Source: Nitrobacter sp051535215 (GTDB lineage: Bacteria; Pseudomonadota; Alphaproteobacteria; Rhizobiales; Xanthobacteraceae). Taken from it: a DNA stretch of 64,000 bases. The translations under genes and the position numbers were made by a program. Location of the stretch: assembly GCF_051535215.1 (NCBI RefSeq), contig NZ_JBPPLY010000010.1:1-64000 (forward strand). Direction: 5' to 3'. Below are positions 44,141-52,906 of the stretch, piece by piece. Numbering within the stretch: position 1 is the first letter of the stretch; each line of letters starts with the position of its first letter. The notes beneath the pieces are model-generated. The model did no database searches. It had not been told where the DNA came from and saw only the letters and a program-made list of their open reading frames with translations.

Positions 44141-45345
44141 GCGGCCGCCTCAGTTTTCCGAGGCGCCGGAGCCTTGCTGCCGCGGCGCAGCGCCTCGAGT
44201 CGCAGAAGCAGCAGCAGGGCGGGGACGAGCACGAAGAAGCCGAGGATGACGAGTGGCTTCAGTGAGAGGTCGAGCGGCGTGCCCCGGACTGTCTGGTCGA
44301 TGCGCAGCGTCAGGAACCAGGTGCCAGGCAAAAGCGCGCCCCACCATTGCGAGAAAAGGTTCATGCCGAAGCGCGGAAAGCTGATCCCCATGAAGCCGAA
44401 GGCCGGGGCTGTGACGAGGGTGGCGATGCTGACCGCGCTCGCCATCGGCTTGAGCAACAGTGCCAGCAGCCCGCCGATTAGCTGGCAGGCGACGATGAAC
44501 AGCACCGCGCCAGCGACGAGGATCAGCCGGCTGCCCCGCAAAGGCAGGCCGAAGACGCCGAAAAGAACCGCATCAGCGATGCCGAGCACCAGCAGGAACA
44601 GAACCGTATAGGGCAGGAGCTTGCCGGCGATGGCCGGCAGCAGCCCGCCGCCGAGCCGGCGCAGGATGTGCAAGCGATGCGGCGTCTCGACGTCAAGGCC
44701 GACGGAATAGGCGGCGGTCGTGGTGACGACGATCTGCAACACGCTGGGCAGCAGTGCTGCGAGCAGGAAGAAGGTGTAGTCGAGTGTCGGGTTGAACAGC
44801 GCACTGAGCTGGACCGGCACGGGCTGCAGCGAGGCGCGCGCCTCCTCGGCCGGCATGCCGCGCGTTGTGCGCAACGACAGGCGAATGCCGGAGGAGACGG
44901 TCGGCAGCGCCGCATTGATGCCCCGGAGCACGAGGTTGCCGCTCGTCAGCGTCTGCGCGTTGTAGAAGAACACCACCTCCGGCTGGCGGCCGGCCTGCAC
45001 GTCGCGTTCGAGGTCCTTGCGCAGATAGAGCAGGCCGTGGATGTGGCCGGAGAGGATCAGTCTTCGTCCCTCGGCCATGTCCGCGACTGCGGCGCCGACG
45101 CGCGTGTCGGGCGTCGCGTCGACCGCCCGGACAATGCTGCGCGACAGGTCCGAACGGTCAAGGTCGAGTACGCCGATCGGCAGGCGCGTCGCCAGCCCCT
45201 GATTGAACAGCAGCGTCAGCACAGCCATGACCGCAAGCGGTATGAGCGTGGTCATCACCAGCAGCAGCGGCCGGCGCCGCAGCCAGCCGAGCTCCCGCCA
45301 GAAGAGGAGCGAGAAGCCGAAATGCAGATCACCCCGGCGCCGCAT
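44137..45345 (-). CDS. ABC-2 type permease subunit
   Basis: 402 residues with the same layout as its neighbour: N-terminal helix (PLLLVMTTLIPLAVMAVLTLLF), a periplasmic domain, then five helices (DYTFFLLAALLPSVLQIVVTTTAAYSVG and following). The two permeases look like ancient duplicates. Only 1 nt separates its start from the stop of the HlyD gene. Confidence 0.88.
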   Translation of the reverse strand: MRRRGDLHFGFSLLFWRELGWLRRRPLLLVMTTLIPLAVMAVLTLLFNQGLATRLPIGVLDLDRSDLSRSIVRAVDATPDTRVGAAVADMAEGRRLILSGHIHGLLYLRKDLERDVQAGRQPEVVFFYNAQTLTSGNLVLRGINAALPTVSSGIRLSLRTTRGMPAEEARASLQPVPVQLSALFNPTLDYTFFLLAALLPSVLQIVVTTTAAYSVGLDVETPHRLHILRRLGGGLLPAIAGKLLPYTVLFLLVLGIADAVLFGVFGLPLRGSRLILVAGAVLFIVACQLIGGLLALLLKPMASAVSIATLVTAPAFGFMGISFPRFGMNLFSQWWGALLPGTWFLTLRIDQTVRGTPLDLSLKPLVILGFFVLVPALLLLLRLEALRRGSKAPAPRKTEAAA

Positions 45346-45346
45346 C

Positions 45347-46324
45347 TCAGCGGCTCCGGTCTGTCCATTGCGCGATGACGCTCATGCCTGGGCGCAGACC
45401 CTCGACTGCGGCGACGGGCTCGGCCCGGACCTCGAAGGTACGCAGGTCGAAGCCGCCGGTCGCCCGTGTCGCGCGCCAGGTGGCGTATTGCCCCTGCACA
45501 TTGATCACGGTGACGCGGACCTCGATGCCATTCCTGCCGAGCGCCGGGATATCGACCTTGAAGCGGTCACCGATCTTCAGCCCGCCCAGCAGATCCTCGC
45601 GTAGATTGAAGGTGAACCAGGGATGGGCGATGTCGATGAGCGAGAGCAGCGGCGCGCCGGCGCCGTAATTGCCGCCGAGTTCGGCCACGCGCGTCGTCAC
45701 CTGGCCAGCTATCGGGGCGCGCACCGTCAGTTCGCCGATATCCGTCTCGCGCTGGGCAAGGCCGGCTTCCGCCTGCTTCACCTGCGCGGCGGCGAGGGCT
45801 CGCTCCTCCGGGCTCGCGCCTTGGGTGGCGAGCCGCAGATTGGCTTCGCTGGCCTCGCGCTTGCGGATTGCGGCGTCGAGGTTGCGGGTGGCCTCGTCGA
45901 CGCGGGCTTGCGGAGTGCTTCCGCTGCGCACGAGTTGCGTCTGCCGGTCATAGACTTCCTGGTAGAGCTTCACATCGGCCTCGGCAGCCGCGAGTTCCGC
46001 CTTGCGCGCGTCGATCGTCTCCGGCCGGGTGCTGCCGATGCGCGCCAGATCCGCACGGGCGACGCCGACCGCCGCCGAGGCGGCGAGGCGGGCCGCCTCA
46101 AGCTGCGGGCTCTCCAGCTCGATGACGACGTCGCCGGCCTTCACTTCCTTGCCGACATCGGTGTTGAGCTTGGCGACGCGGCCGGCGACGCGTGCGCTGA
46201 TGTCGATACGGTTGGCTGACACCTCGCCCTGAAGGATGAGCGGCGGCGGGCGGGTTGCGAACCAGAGCAGGGCGCCGAGCGCGGCGAGAACGGCGACGAC
46301 AAGCACCCAGCCGATGTGACGCAT
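45347..46324 (-). CDS. HlyD-family membrane fusion protein
   Basis: 325 residues from the ATG at 46324 (GGGAGC upstream). One membrane helix (WVLVVAVLAALGALLWFATRP), lipoyl-like halves (LILQGEVSANRIDISARVAGRVAKLNTDVGKEVKAGDVVIELES and TVRAPIAGQVTTRVAELGGNYGAGAPLLSLID) around an Ala-rich hairpin, then a beta-barrel domain. It links the inner-membrane exporter to an outer-membrane TolC-type channel. First gene of the three-gene export operon. Confidence 0.92.
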   Translation of the reverse strand: MRHIGWVLVVAVLAALGALLWFATRPPPLILQGEVSANRIDISARVAGRVAKLNTDVGKEVKAGDVVIELESPQLEAARLAASAAVGVARADLARIGSTRPETIDARKAELAAAEADVKLYQEVYDRQTQLVRSGSTPQARVDEATRNLDAAIRKREASEANLRLATQGASPEERALAAAQVKQAEAGLAQRETDIGELTVRAPIAGQVTTRVAELGGNYGAGAPLLSLIDIAHPWFTFNLREDLLGGLKIGDRFKVDIPALGRNGIEVRVTVINVQGQYATWRATRATGGFDLRTFEVRAEPVAAVEGLRPGMSVIAQWTDRSR

Positions 46325-46628
46325 GGGCCGACAGCTCCCGCAGGATTCGAGACTGTTTGAATATGTTCCCAACCGACAGTGCTTTGCAATCGCATTTGCT
46401 CGCGGGAGGAGAAGGTCCGGCCATCGACCGGTTCGATCGGGCCTCGCATCACGGCATCGTGCCGGCGGGACGGGCCTCTATCCGGCGATGCCTTCCCTCC
46501 TATGCGCGGAACCACGGTGCGGATGTCCCGGCGCTTAACGTAAGTTCCAGTTCCAGCATGTCAGGCCGGTGCTTTCGAGCGTCGGCCAGTGCAAGTCCGC
46601 ACCTGAAGTCCACCATAATTCGGGCCTG
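46325..46628. other. Intergenic region upstream of the exporter operon
   Basis: 304 nt between the DUF4403 gene end and the HlyD gene start (both minus strand). It should hold the exporter promoter. I see no gene, repeat or hairpin worth listing. Confidence 0.4.
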
Positions 46629-48056
46629 CTACATGCCGTAGAGAATCTTCAGATTTCCGCTGGCTCGTAGCGCGATCACGATGCCATCTGCTGGCAGATA
46701 GATCTTTTCAAGCTGCGCGGAGGACAGGTGCCCTTCCATACGGAAGCCATCCTTCAGAGACCGGGTGAGCCTGGAATTGGCGGCATTCAGCAAATTCCCG
46801 TAGGCAATGCCGTAGTCGACACTGACCTTCGATCCAAGCTCAGCCGTAATCGGCGCGATCAACGGAGCGAGCGCGTCGTCGTCCGAGATCACCGCGAGAC
46901 TGGAAAGGCGAACGGCATGCCCGTCTGTATCGACCTGAATTCCGCCGGTGAGATAGATCCATTTGCCATCGGCCGGATCCGCCTCGGAGGCCTTCGCTAT
47001 GCGCAAACCAAGCACCAGCTTGCCGGATGACGGGTAGACGTCGATGTCACGGACTGAGACGCCTTGCACCGCTGGCATCGCGGCGATCGCCTGCTTCAGT
47101 CTGTCTCTTATCGTGTCGTAGCCGATCTTGACCGGGAGAATGACGTCGAACGTGCCAGGCCTGTCGACGTCCTGGCCCAAGGGCGGCAGCGGCGTGGCCG
47201 TGACTGACGACGGAGGCTGGCCGACAACGGTCGTGGCGGCCCCGGTCAGTTCGAGCGATCCCCGCAAGACCTCTGCGTCGGCACGGACACCGGCGAAAGA
47301 GGCGTTTTGCGGCGCGAGTTGCAGCCATATGGCGGGATGATCGGAAAGCTGGATCGGCTCGAATGCGTGCCGCCAGGCGATTGCCGCCTTGTCGCGGAGA
47401 TTGAGGCGTCGCGCCGCCGCTCGTGCATGCGACCTGACGATACGAAGCTGAGCCTGGATGCGAGGTTCGGCGTACTTCGCCAGCGGGATCTCGCGGCCCA
47501 TCACATGAAGCACTGGTGGCTCGCTCCAGCGAAAGCCGTCGCCGAAGTTCAAGTCGAGCGACCAGTCGCGGCCAAGCTGAGGATGGGCCTCGGCCTCGAT
47601 CGTCGCGCTGGCCTCTGTCTCGCCGTGAATACGCGAGGTGATCCTGTTAGCGCCTTGCCCTTCGAGCACGCCATGAATCGGAACCGAGCCATAGATGTGG
47701 TCGCCGCGACCATACAGCGACACCGGCCCTGACCGCTCGACGTAGCCCCAGACGTCGCAATTGGCGTTGACCCGCAAGAACAGCACGCGCCTGTGCACGC
47801 AACTGATCTTCTCGTCGATGCTCGCGAGGCGGCGGGGAATGTCTTTCTCGATGTCGGAGGCGAGGGTACGCAGACCAAATTCGATACTGGCCGAGATGCG
47901 AGAATCCGTGCTGAACGGCATCACGGTGTCGGGAGTCAGCGGCGGTTTCTCGGCAGCCGACGCCGCACAAGTCGATCCAATGAGAACGACGGCCGCGAGC
48001 GCAGTGCCGAAGCGACGCCGGATCGGGTGGCAGCAGATCTTATGGTGCAATTTCAT
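46629..48056 (-). CDS. DUF4403 family secreted protein
   Basis: 475 residues. Signal peptide (FGTALAAVVLIGSTCAASAA) after a basic start. The body is beta-rich with the family pattern: SRISASIEFGLRTLASDIEKDIPRRL near the start, a repeated half in IRDRLKQAIAAMPAVQGVSVRDIDVYPSSGKLVLGLRIA, and WIYLTGGIQVDTDGHAVRLSSL. Probably periplasmic or outer-membrane bound; the two halves look like tubular lipid-binding folds. Function unknown. It stands upstream, in the same direction, of the exporter genes but 300 nt away. Confidence 0.85.
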   Translation of the reverse strand: MKLHHKICCHPIRRRFGTALAAVVLIGSTCAASAAEKPPLTPDTVMPFSTDSRISASIEFGLRTLASDIEKDIPRRLASIDEKISCVHRRVLFLRVNANCDVWGYVERSGPVSLYGRGDHIYGSVPIHGVLEGQGANRITSRIHGETEASATIEAEAHPQLGRDWSLDLNFGDGFRWSEPPVLHVMGREIPLAKYAEPRIQAQLRIVRSHARAAARRLNLRDKAAIAWRHAFEPIQLSDHPAIWLQLAPQNASFAGVRADAEVLRGSLELTGAATTVVGQPPSSVTATPLPPLGQDVDRPGTFDVILPVKIGYDTIRDRLKQAIAAMPAVQGVSVRDIDVYPSSGKLVLGLRIAKASEADPADGKWIYLTGGIQVDTDGHAVRLSSLAVISDDDALAPLIAPITAELGSKVSVDYGIAYGNLLNAANSRLTRSLKDGFRMEGHLSSAQLEKIYLPADGIVIALRASGNLKILYGM

Positions 48057-48280
48057 GACGGGTCTCGATCTTCGCGAAATTCAGGAAAGACTGAACGGGC
48101 AGCGAGAGCGCAATGGTCGGAACGGCGCAGGCGAAGTCCCGACGCGGTTGTCGGTGCGACCTGAAATCGTTGTGGGAATTACTATCCGTCGTCTTCATGG
48201 TTCGCCGCCCTTTATCACTCATGGGCATAATCCTCATCGAGCGGCGCCGTGACGGGAGCACGCCGAGCACCCGGTGCGAC

Positions 48281-49534
48281 TTAATCTGCGCCGCTGTCGG
48301 GCAACTTCTGCCGGGCCGTCGCCGAAACCGGCTTGCCGCAATCGCTTGGCGCGGGCCTGTCCGCGAAGCGATCCATTATCCAACTGACCGCGGTATCGGC
48401 ACTGTCCCGCGCGATGAAACCGTGTCCGACGCTTGGTACCCACATCATGGCGACCTTGCCGCCGGCCTCGCATTGCTGCTGGAAATACGCCCGAGTCACC
48501 TCGGGGCGAACGATGTTGTCGGTGGTGCCCTGCGCCAGAAAAAGCGGAATCTGCGGCGACAACGCGCCCGGCGTATTGCGGACGGCCAGCGAGCGCCATG
48601 GCTCGACAGTGGCAATGCTGGGGACCGAGAGGAAGGTCTGCTCAAGCGGCTTCTCGGTCCGCCGCCGCTCCAGGAGGTCGAAGATCGACTCGATGCACTC
48701 GGTCGACAGCCGGTCGACAGTCGGCATCGCCTGAGGCAACACGACTTTGTCGATCGGTGCTCCATAGACACGTGACCACGACCACAGAGTCATTGCCGTC
48801 AGGTTCTTGCCACCGGACGTCTTGAAATCGTCGTCCATCAGGGTCACGAGCGATGTCGCTGGCGCCGCCGCGGCGACCCCAACCAGGCGCAACTCCGGAG
48901 CATAGGTTTTGGCGATCAGCCCGGTATAGAGCGACGCCTGTCCGCCCTGCGAATGTCCCCACACGGCGAAGCGATTACCTTCGCCGACACCGGGCAGATT
49001 GCGCGCAGCGCGCACGGAATCGATCACCGCCCGCGCTTCGCTGTCGCCGACGAGATAAGGGTGCGGGCCAACCGTCCCGAGGCCGGGATAATCGGTCGCC
49101 GCAACCACGGGGCCCTGCTCGATGAGTCGGCGCAGGCCCGCCATCTGCTGGAATGCGAAGATTGCCAGCGACGGCGCGCAATGGGGCACCACGCCGGTGG
49201 TCGGATGCGCCCAGGCCACGATCGGCCGGCCACCGGCGGGCGCCGGACCAGGCGGGACCACGATGATGCCGGATACCGCAATCGGCTCGCCGTGCATGCC
49301 GGCAGAACGATACAACACCCGATAAGCTTGGGCGCCCGCGGGTGCGAACATCATGGGTTCGGATCGGATCAGGCTGCCCGGCGGTCCTGCGAGTTCTCGA
49401 GCGGATGCTTGATAGAATGCGGTTTGCGCCTGCGCCGTCGCCGCCGGACACGATAGCGCAGCCGCACAAAGCAGCGCGCCGAACCAGCGGGCCAGTCGCG
49501 GCGCGACAGCGCGGGATTTCTCCGGAACCTTCAT
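48281..49534 (-). CDS. Secretory lipase family alpha/beta hydrolase
   Basis: 417 residues from the ATG at 49534. Signal peptide (LARWFGALLCAAALSCPAATAQAQ), then the LIP-type fold: PIVAWAHPTTGVVPHCAPS, the nucleophile Ser in VWGHSQGGQASLY, an Asp in FLAQGTTDNIVRP and His in VPSVGHGFIARDS. Exported hydrolase acting on esters or triglycerides. The upstream frame extends 54 nt to another ATG with no ribosome site. A single gene, flanked by 224 nt without genes on its 3' side. Confidence 0.88.
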   Translation of the reverse strand: MKVPEKSRAVAPRLARWFGALLCAAALSCPAATAQAQTAFYQASARELAGPPGSLIRSEPMMFAPAGAQAYRVLYRSAGMHGEPIAVSGIIVVPPGPAPAGGRPIVAWAHPTTGVVPHCAPSLAIFAFQQMAGLRRLIEQGPVVAATDYPGLGTVGPHPYLVGDSEARAVIDSVRAARNLPGVGEGNRFAVWGHSQGGQASLYTGLIAKTYAPELRLVGVAAAAPATSLVTLMDDDFKTSGGKNLTAMTLWSWSRVYGAPIDKVVLPQAMPTVDRLSTECIESIFDLLERRRTEKPLEQTFLSVPSIATVEPWRSLAVRNTPGALSPQIPLFLAQGTTDNIVRPEVTRAYFQQQCEAGGKVAMMWVPSVGHGFIARDSADTAVSWIMDRFADRPAPSDCGKPVSATARQKLPDSGAD

Positions 49535-49705
49535 GGCAGCCTCACGCTGGATCAATCGATGAAAGAAGGCGCATCCCGCGCAAAACATCGGGGACGTACC
49601 GTCGAGAGGCGGGCTCAGCGCCTATCGACGGATCGGATGCACGCCGTCTGTTCATGGCTGTCCTGTTCGACACGGCCGGAAACCTGACCTTGTAGCACGG
49701 CTCGC

Positions 49706-49795
49706 TCAGGCCTGCTGTGTCGTCGCGAAGGCGCCCGCGCCAATCGAGATCATCGCCAATGTAAAAGAAAAACTTTTGATCAATCGCGGTAGCAT
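49706..49795 (-). CDS. Possible very small secreted or membrane peptide
   Basis: 29 residues, MLPRLIKSFSFTLAMISIGAGAFATTQQA. GGGAGGT stands 6 nt before the ATG, unusually strong for a chance frame. One hydrophobic stretch ends in a signal-peptidase-like AFA. It may be a small membrane peptide or the leftover leader of a larger lost gene. Confidence 0.45.
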   Translation of the reverse strand: MLPRLIKSFSFTLAMISIGAGAFATTQQA

Positions 49796-49880
49796 GGTTC
49801 GACCTCCCATGACGCTTGAATTCAGATGGCAATATTTAAGGGATGAGAAAACGCGCTTCTCCTGAGCAGGGTGCTTTGGC

Positions 49881-50210
49881 TCAAATCACTTCATATGCAA
49901 AAAGGGTCGCCACTAACGTGATACCAACAAGGCCGCAAAAGAAAATCATGTCGGCAATCTGTTCGATCCAAACGCTGAGCTCGGCGCGATTGGACCAGCG
50001 GATCGAAAGATAGGACGTCAGAGCGCTGGCAAGGAACGTCACCGCCACGATCGCCGCATATTCGTCGACATGCGATGCGCCGTACTTTGTTTCCGCGAGC
50101 TTGACCAGTCCAATCAAGGTCGTACATACGCCGATCATCGTGCCTGATACGGGCAGGATGTGTGAAGCCAGGCTGTCGGCTCGTGCGCGAATACCTAATC
50201 GGTCGGACAT
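49881..50210 (-). CDS. Small membrane protein of unknown function
   Basis: 109 residues, three membrane helices (HILPVSGTMIGVCTTLIGLVKL, YAAIVAVTFLASALTSYLSI, MIFFCGLVGITLVATLFAY) with a basic N-terminus and an SIRWSNRAEL loop. No family recognised with certainty. Upstream on the same strand is the small Cys/Gly-rich secreted protein. Confidence 0.75.
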   Translation of the reverse strand: MSDRLGIRARADSLASHILPVSGTMIGVCTTLIGLVKLAETKYGASHVDEYAAIVAVTFLASALTSYLSIRWSNRAELSVWIEQIADMIFFCGLVGITLVATLFAYEVI

Positions 50211-50297
50211 CGAATTCTCGGCTCCCTATTCTGCATGGCCCGTGGAGCGAGAGCCGCGCGCTCGGAAAGACCAATCGCGCGGCCGCGGATGCGCTGC

Positions 50298-50579
50298 CTA
50301 TTGCCAGCCGCCGCCGGGGAGCCGGCCGTGATACGGCGTGTTGCGGCAATGACCCCACGGACCTCGCCAGTAGCCGGGAGGGCAGCGGTTCCCAGCCCTG
50401 CGTGGGCCGTAATAGCCGCCCGGATAGGGACCGTTGCCGAACCAGTGGCAGGCGCCGCCCGGTCCACGGTATCGGTTAGGACCGCAGCCATCTCGCGCGG
50501 CTGCAGGCTCAGTGGCGGCGAGCGCCGCTGCGATGATGATTGCGATCATTGCCGCGGCACGAAAGAAAGTTTTGGTCAT
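50298..50579 (-). CDS. Small secreted Gly/Cys-rich protein
   Basis: 93 residues from the ATG at 50579. Signal peptide (TFFRAAAMIAIIIAAALAATEPAAA), then GCGPNRYRGPGGACHWFG and repeated Pro/Gly/Tyr/Cys segments (CPPGYWRGPWGHCRN). This is the GCG-start, Cys-Arg-Pro-Asn-like repeat type of small exported protein common in Bradyrhizobium relatives. Likely disulfide-rich; function unknown. Confidence 0.75.
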   Translation of the reverse strand: MTKTFFRAAAMIAIIIAAALAATEPAAARDGCGPNRYRGPGGACHWFGNGPYPGGYYGPRRAGNRCPPGYWRGPWGHCRNTPYHGRLPGGGWQ

Positions 50580-51426
50580 AAAAGTTCTCCTTTGTGTCAA
50601 CTATGAAGACGGTCTAAAAATCCGGGATCGTGGTTGGCGTCGCGAGCCGATCACATCCCGTTCATCCGTCGATGCCGAAAGGTTTGGCCGATCGATGGAA
50701 ATCTCGATTGCGGCAACCGTTGCCGGGCGCACCGCAAGCAACGACAACGCAATATGATGACGTTGGACATCGAAGGGTGCTTTCAAAAGCGAAGAACAAT
50801 TTCTGTGAACGCAAAAGAGAGTCGCTCTGCTCGAGGCCGCAGAACAGCCAGCTAGCTCCGGTAAGGCAGCGCGGGTAAAGCGCCTCGCTGTGATCGGCTC
50901 GGCGCCGCTAACCTGATTTTTGTCGAAAGTTCGAGCCCGAATTCTCGGCCAGTCACGCCAGGCCAGCTTGCTTGTCAACGCCTTGAGCACATCGCGCATC
51001 GTGACATTCGCGTAGGTTTTTCGGCCGACGTGCACATGATGATGACCGATGGTGACAGTCTTGTCTAGCTCGAGACGAGCCGTGAAAGCTCAGGTGTTGG
51101 AATCGGACGCCGGCGCGCCGGCCGTAGAACGACATTTCGCCCCCCTAGCTGGCGTGGTCTTCATCGGCGCGGAATGCCTGCACGGAAACGGGCAGCAACA
51201 TTAGGAGACCCAACCACGCGGCGAGGTCGTATTCCTTGTCGAAGGTCGTCGCGCTTCCTGCCGCAGCGACTGACCGTAGCGTTCAGCCTCCGATGCCGGA
51301 CTGCCTCCAGTCGCCGGGCTTCGATCGTCGGTTCGCGCCATGGCTGGGAACTCAGCGTCAAGTGCTGGTGGCATTCCGTTTGGTAATGCTTAAAATAAGC
51401 GTGCGCGAACAGCGTTGGAGGGTTCC
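50580..51426. other. Long gene-free region
   Basis: About 850 nt. Several open frames exist, but all have biased, low-quality translations (Arg/Ser-rich) and no ribosome site. The first part is the promoter of the small secreted protein. It reads like degraded coding DNA; I identify nothing specific. Confidence 0.4.
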
Positions 51427-51855
51427 ATGTCGCGAGGCTTCAGCGCGATTCAGCAGGCGATCCTTGATGCTTTATCGGACAAGCTGGTGATCACGCTCTC
51501 GGCGATTGATCTCGCTCGCAAGATCAACCACGGAGTCCGCAGCAGATCGATAATCATATCGGTTCATCGCGCATTACGAACTTTGGAAGCTTTAGGAAAG
51601 GTGGTCCGCATCGAGGGAAAGTGGGTTTTGGCGACCAGGCGAAGGGAAGCCGGACGCTTTGCCCGTAAGAACCGGCAGGAGCCAATTGCTCATCAAAACG
51701 AACGATTGAAACTGCTTTCAAAAATACTCGGAATGCTCGGTTCGTCTGAGGATGGTGAAGTTCTGGCAGCAGCGCGAAAAGCAGAAGCCAAGAGGGTCGA
51801 GTTAGGCTTGTCTTGGGAAATGATCATCATGGGCCACACGATCTTGGCCGACTAA
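51427..51855 (+). CDS. Small helix-turn-helix protein with DUF2786-like C-terminus
   Basis: 142 residues from the ATG at 51427 (GGAGGG 4 nt upstream). The N-terminal part is a winged helix (AIQQAILDALSDKLVITLSAIDLARKIN...SIIISVHRALRTLEALGKVVRIEGKWVL). The end (RLKLLSKILGMLGSSEDGEVLAAARKAEAKRVELGLSWEMIIM) is like the short helical unit of DUF2786 proteins. Presumably DNA-binding; target unknown. Confidence 0.75.
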   Translation: MSRGFSAIQQAILDALSDKLVITLSAIDLARKINHGVRSRSIIISVHRALRTLEALGKVVRIEGKWVLATRRREAGRFARKNRQEPIAHQNERLKLLSKILGMLGSSEDGEVLAAARKAEAKRVELGLSWEMIIMGHTILAD

Positions 51856-51864
51856 TGGGACGCC

Positions 51865-52044
51865 CTAGGAATGTCTCTCCTTCTTTTCGGTCGTCGCTGG
51901 AAGTTCGATATCGAGCCATTCCAGAAGTTGTTTTACCCCGTACTGCTGCACAGCGCTTTCCTCGAGCGTGACATGGCGACCATCATCTAACGCATATGTA
52001 ACGGTCCCTGGCTTTTGGTCTTCCGTCCGTTCGAGCTTTTTCAT
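51865..52044 (-). CDS. Small hypothetical protein
   Basis: 59 residues from the ATG at 52044, with GAGGG 5 nt upstream. Acidic, KLERTEDQKPGTVTYALDDGRHVTLEESAVQQYGVKQLLEWLDIEL. Looks like a compact beta-hairpin plus helix. No family recognised. It converges with the helix-turn-helix gene, 9 nt apart. Confidence 0.6.
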   Translation of the reverse strand: MKKLERTEDQKPGTVTYALDDGRHVTLEESAVQQYGVKQLLEWLDIELPATTEKKERHS

Positions 52045-52408
52045 CGTTCCCTCCTGGTCGAACGGTCCACCACGCGCGGATTGCGGCAAACAGAAACGGA
52101 GGTAACGCAGGTTTTTTGCGGGCGTTCGATTCGGATTATTGGAAATTCGAACCCCTCAAACTTGCGCGTTGGCCTGTCCCGGCGATCGACTTAGATACTT
52201 CCTGCGACTCTAGAGCTGGGCTCCCTCACACCCACCACCCCGAGCTTCATTGATAAGCAGGTGTTCTGGCCGTGAGTTCCTTGGTGATGAACTAATGCAG
52301 ATCGAAAGACCTCACTGCGACACCCGGAAACCCCCGCAAACGGATTAAGTTGCAGCGGGCGCTTACCGCGAATTGCCGGGAACGTCCCGCCCGCGCCGCG
52401 ATGGCGCG
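52045..52408. other. Gene-free region
   Basis: 364 nt between the 59-residue protein and the first gene of the carbon locus. Nothing recognised apart from the presumed promoter of the minus-strand gene. It may be the left boundary of the carbon-concentrating block. Confidence 0.4.
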
Positions 52409-52705
52409 CTATTCATCCTCTGACAGCTCGGCGTCCCAGCCACGCTCCTTGGCGCGGGCGATGGCCTCTGCATAGAGGCGGTTATGGCGCTCGGCCAACT
52501 CCGGCGGAAGCGCGCTCGGCAGGTTGCCGTACCGATCCCAGAGCTCCTCTATTTTGCATTTGAGCGCCTGCATTTGGCCAATGTTCCATCCTGCGCAGTC
52601 CTGTGTCTCGGGGATGAGACCGAACACGCGCGCATCGAGCACGATGCGTCCAAGTTGGGTGATGCCGTAGATGTCCTGATCGAGTCCGACGTATTTTTTA
52701 TCCAT
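52409..52705 (-). CDS. Conserved hypothetical protein next to the dab genes
   Basis: 98 residues from the ATG at 52705. No signal peptide. It begins DKKYVGLDQDIYGITQLGRIVLDARVFGLIPETQDCAGW and ends with a charged helix (RLYAEAIARAKERGWDAELSEDE). The sequence looks like a compact cytoplasmic protein that I seem to recall beside sulfur-oxidiser and carbon-fixation genes, but I cannot name it. It is divergent from dabB, about 200 nt apart. Confidence 0.75.
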   Translation of the reverse strand: MDKKYVGLDQDIYGITQLGRIVLDARVFGLIPETQDCAGWNIGQMQALKCKIEELWDRYGNLPSALPPELAERHNRLYAEAIARAKERGWDAELSEDE

Positions 52706-52906
52706 GGGGAACACAGGCCTGAGATGAGTTGCGGGGGCGGCGGCCGTCAAAGTGTATCAGTCCGCCTTTGGGATTGAATAAGCAATTCAAATTTTTCCTT
52801 ATTCAATTCATCTCTTATCGTAGGACCGTTCAGCCAGAGGAAGAGGGAACTGGCGGACCAAGCCGCTTCGCATCGTGCCATCCCGATTGAGCGAGGAGTC
52901 TCTACC

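Noticed and set aside
44668..45378. A 236-codon plus-strand frame opposite the permease gene
   Set aside because: Arg/His/Gln-rich shadow of a gene with clear membrane helices on the other strand.
50601..51035. A 144-codon minus-strand frame upstream of the small secreted protein
   Set aside because: Biased composition, no ribosome site and no domain; more likely non-coding or decayed DNA.
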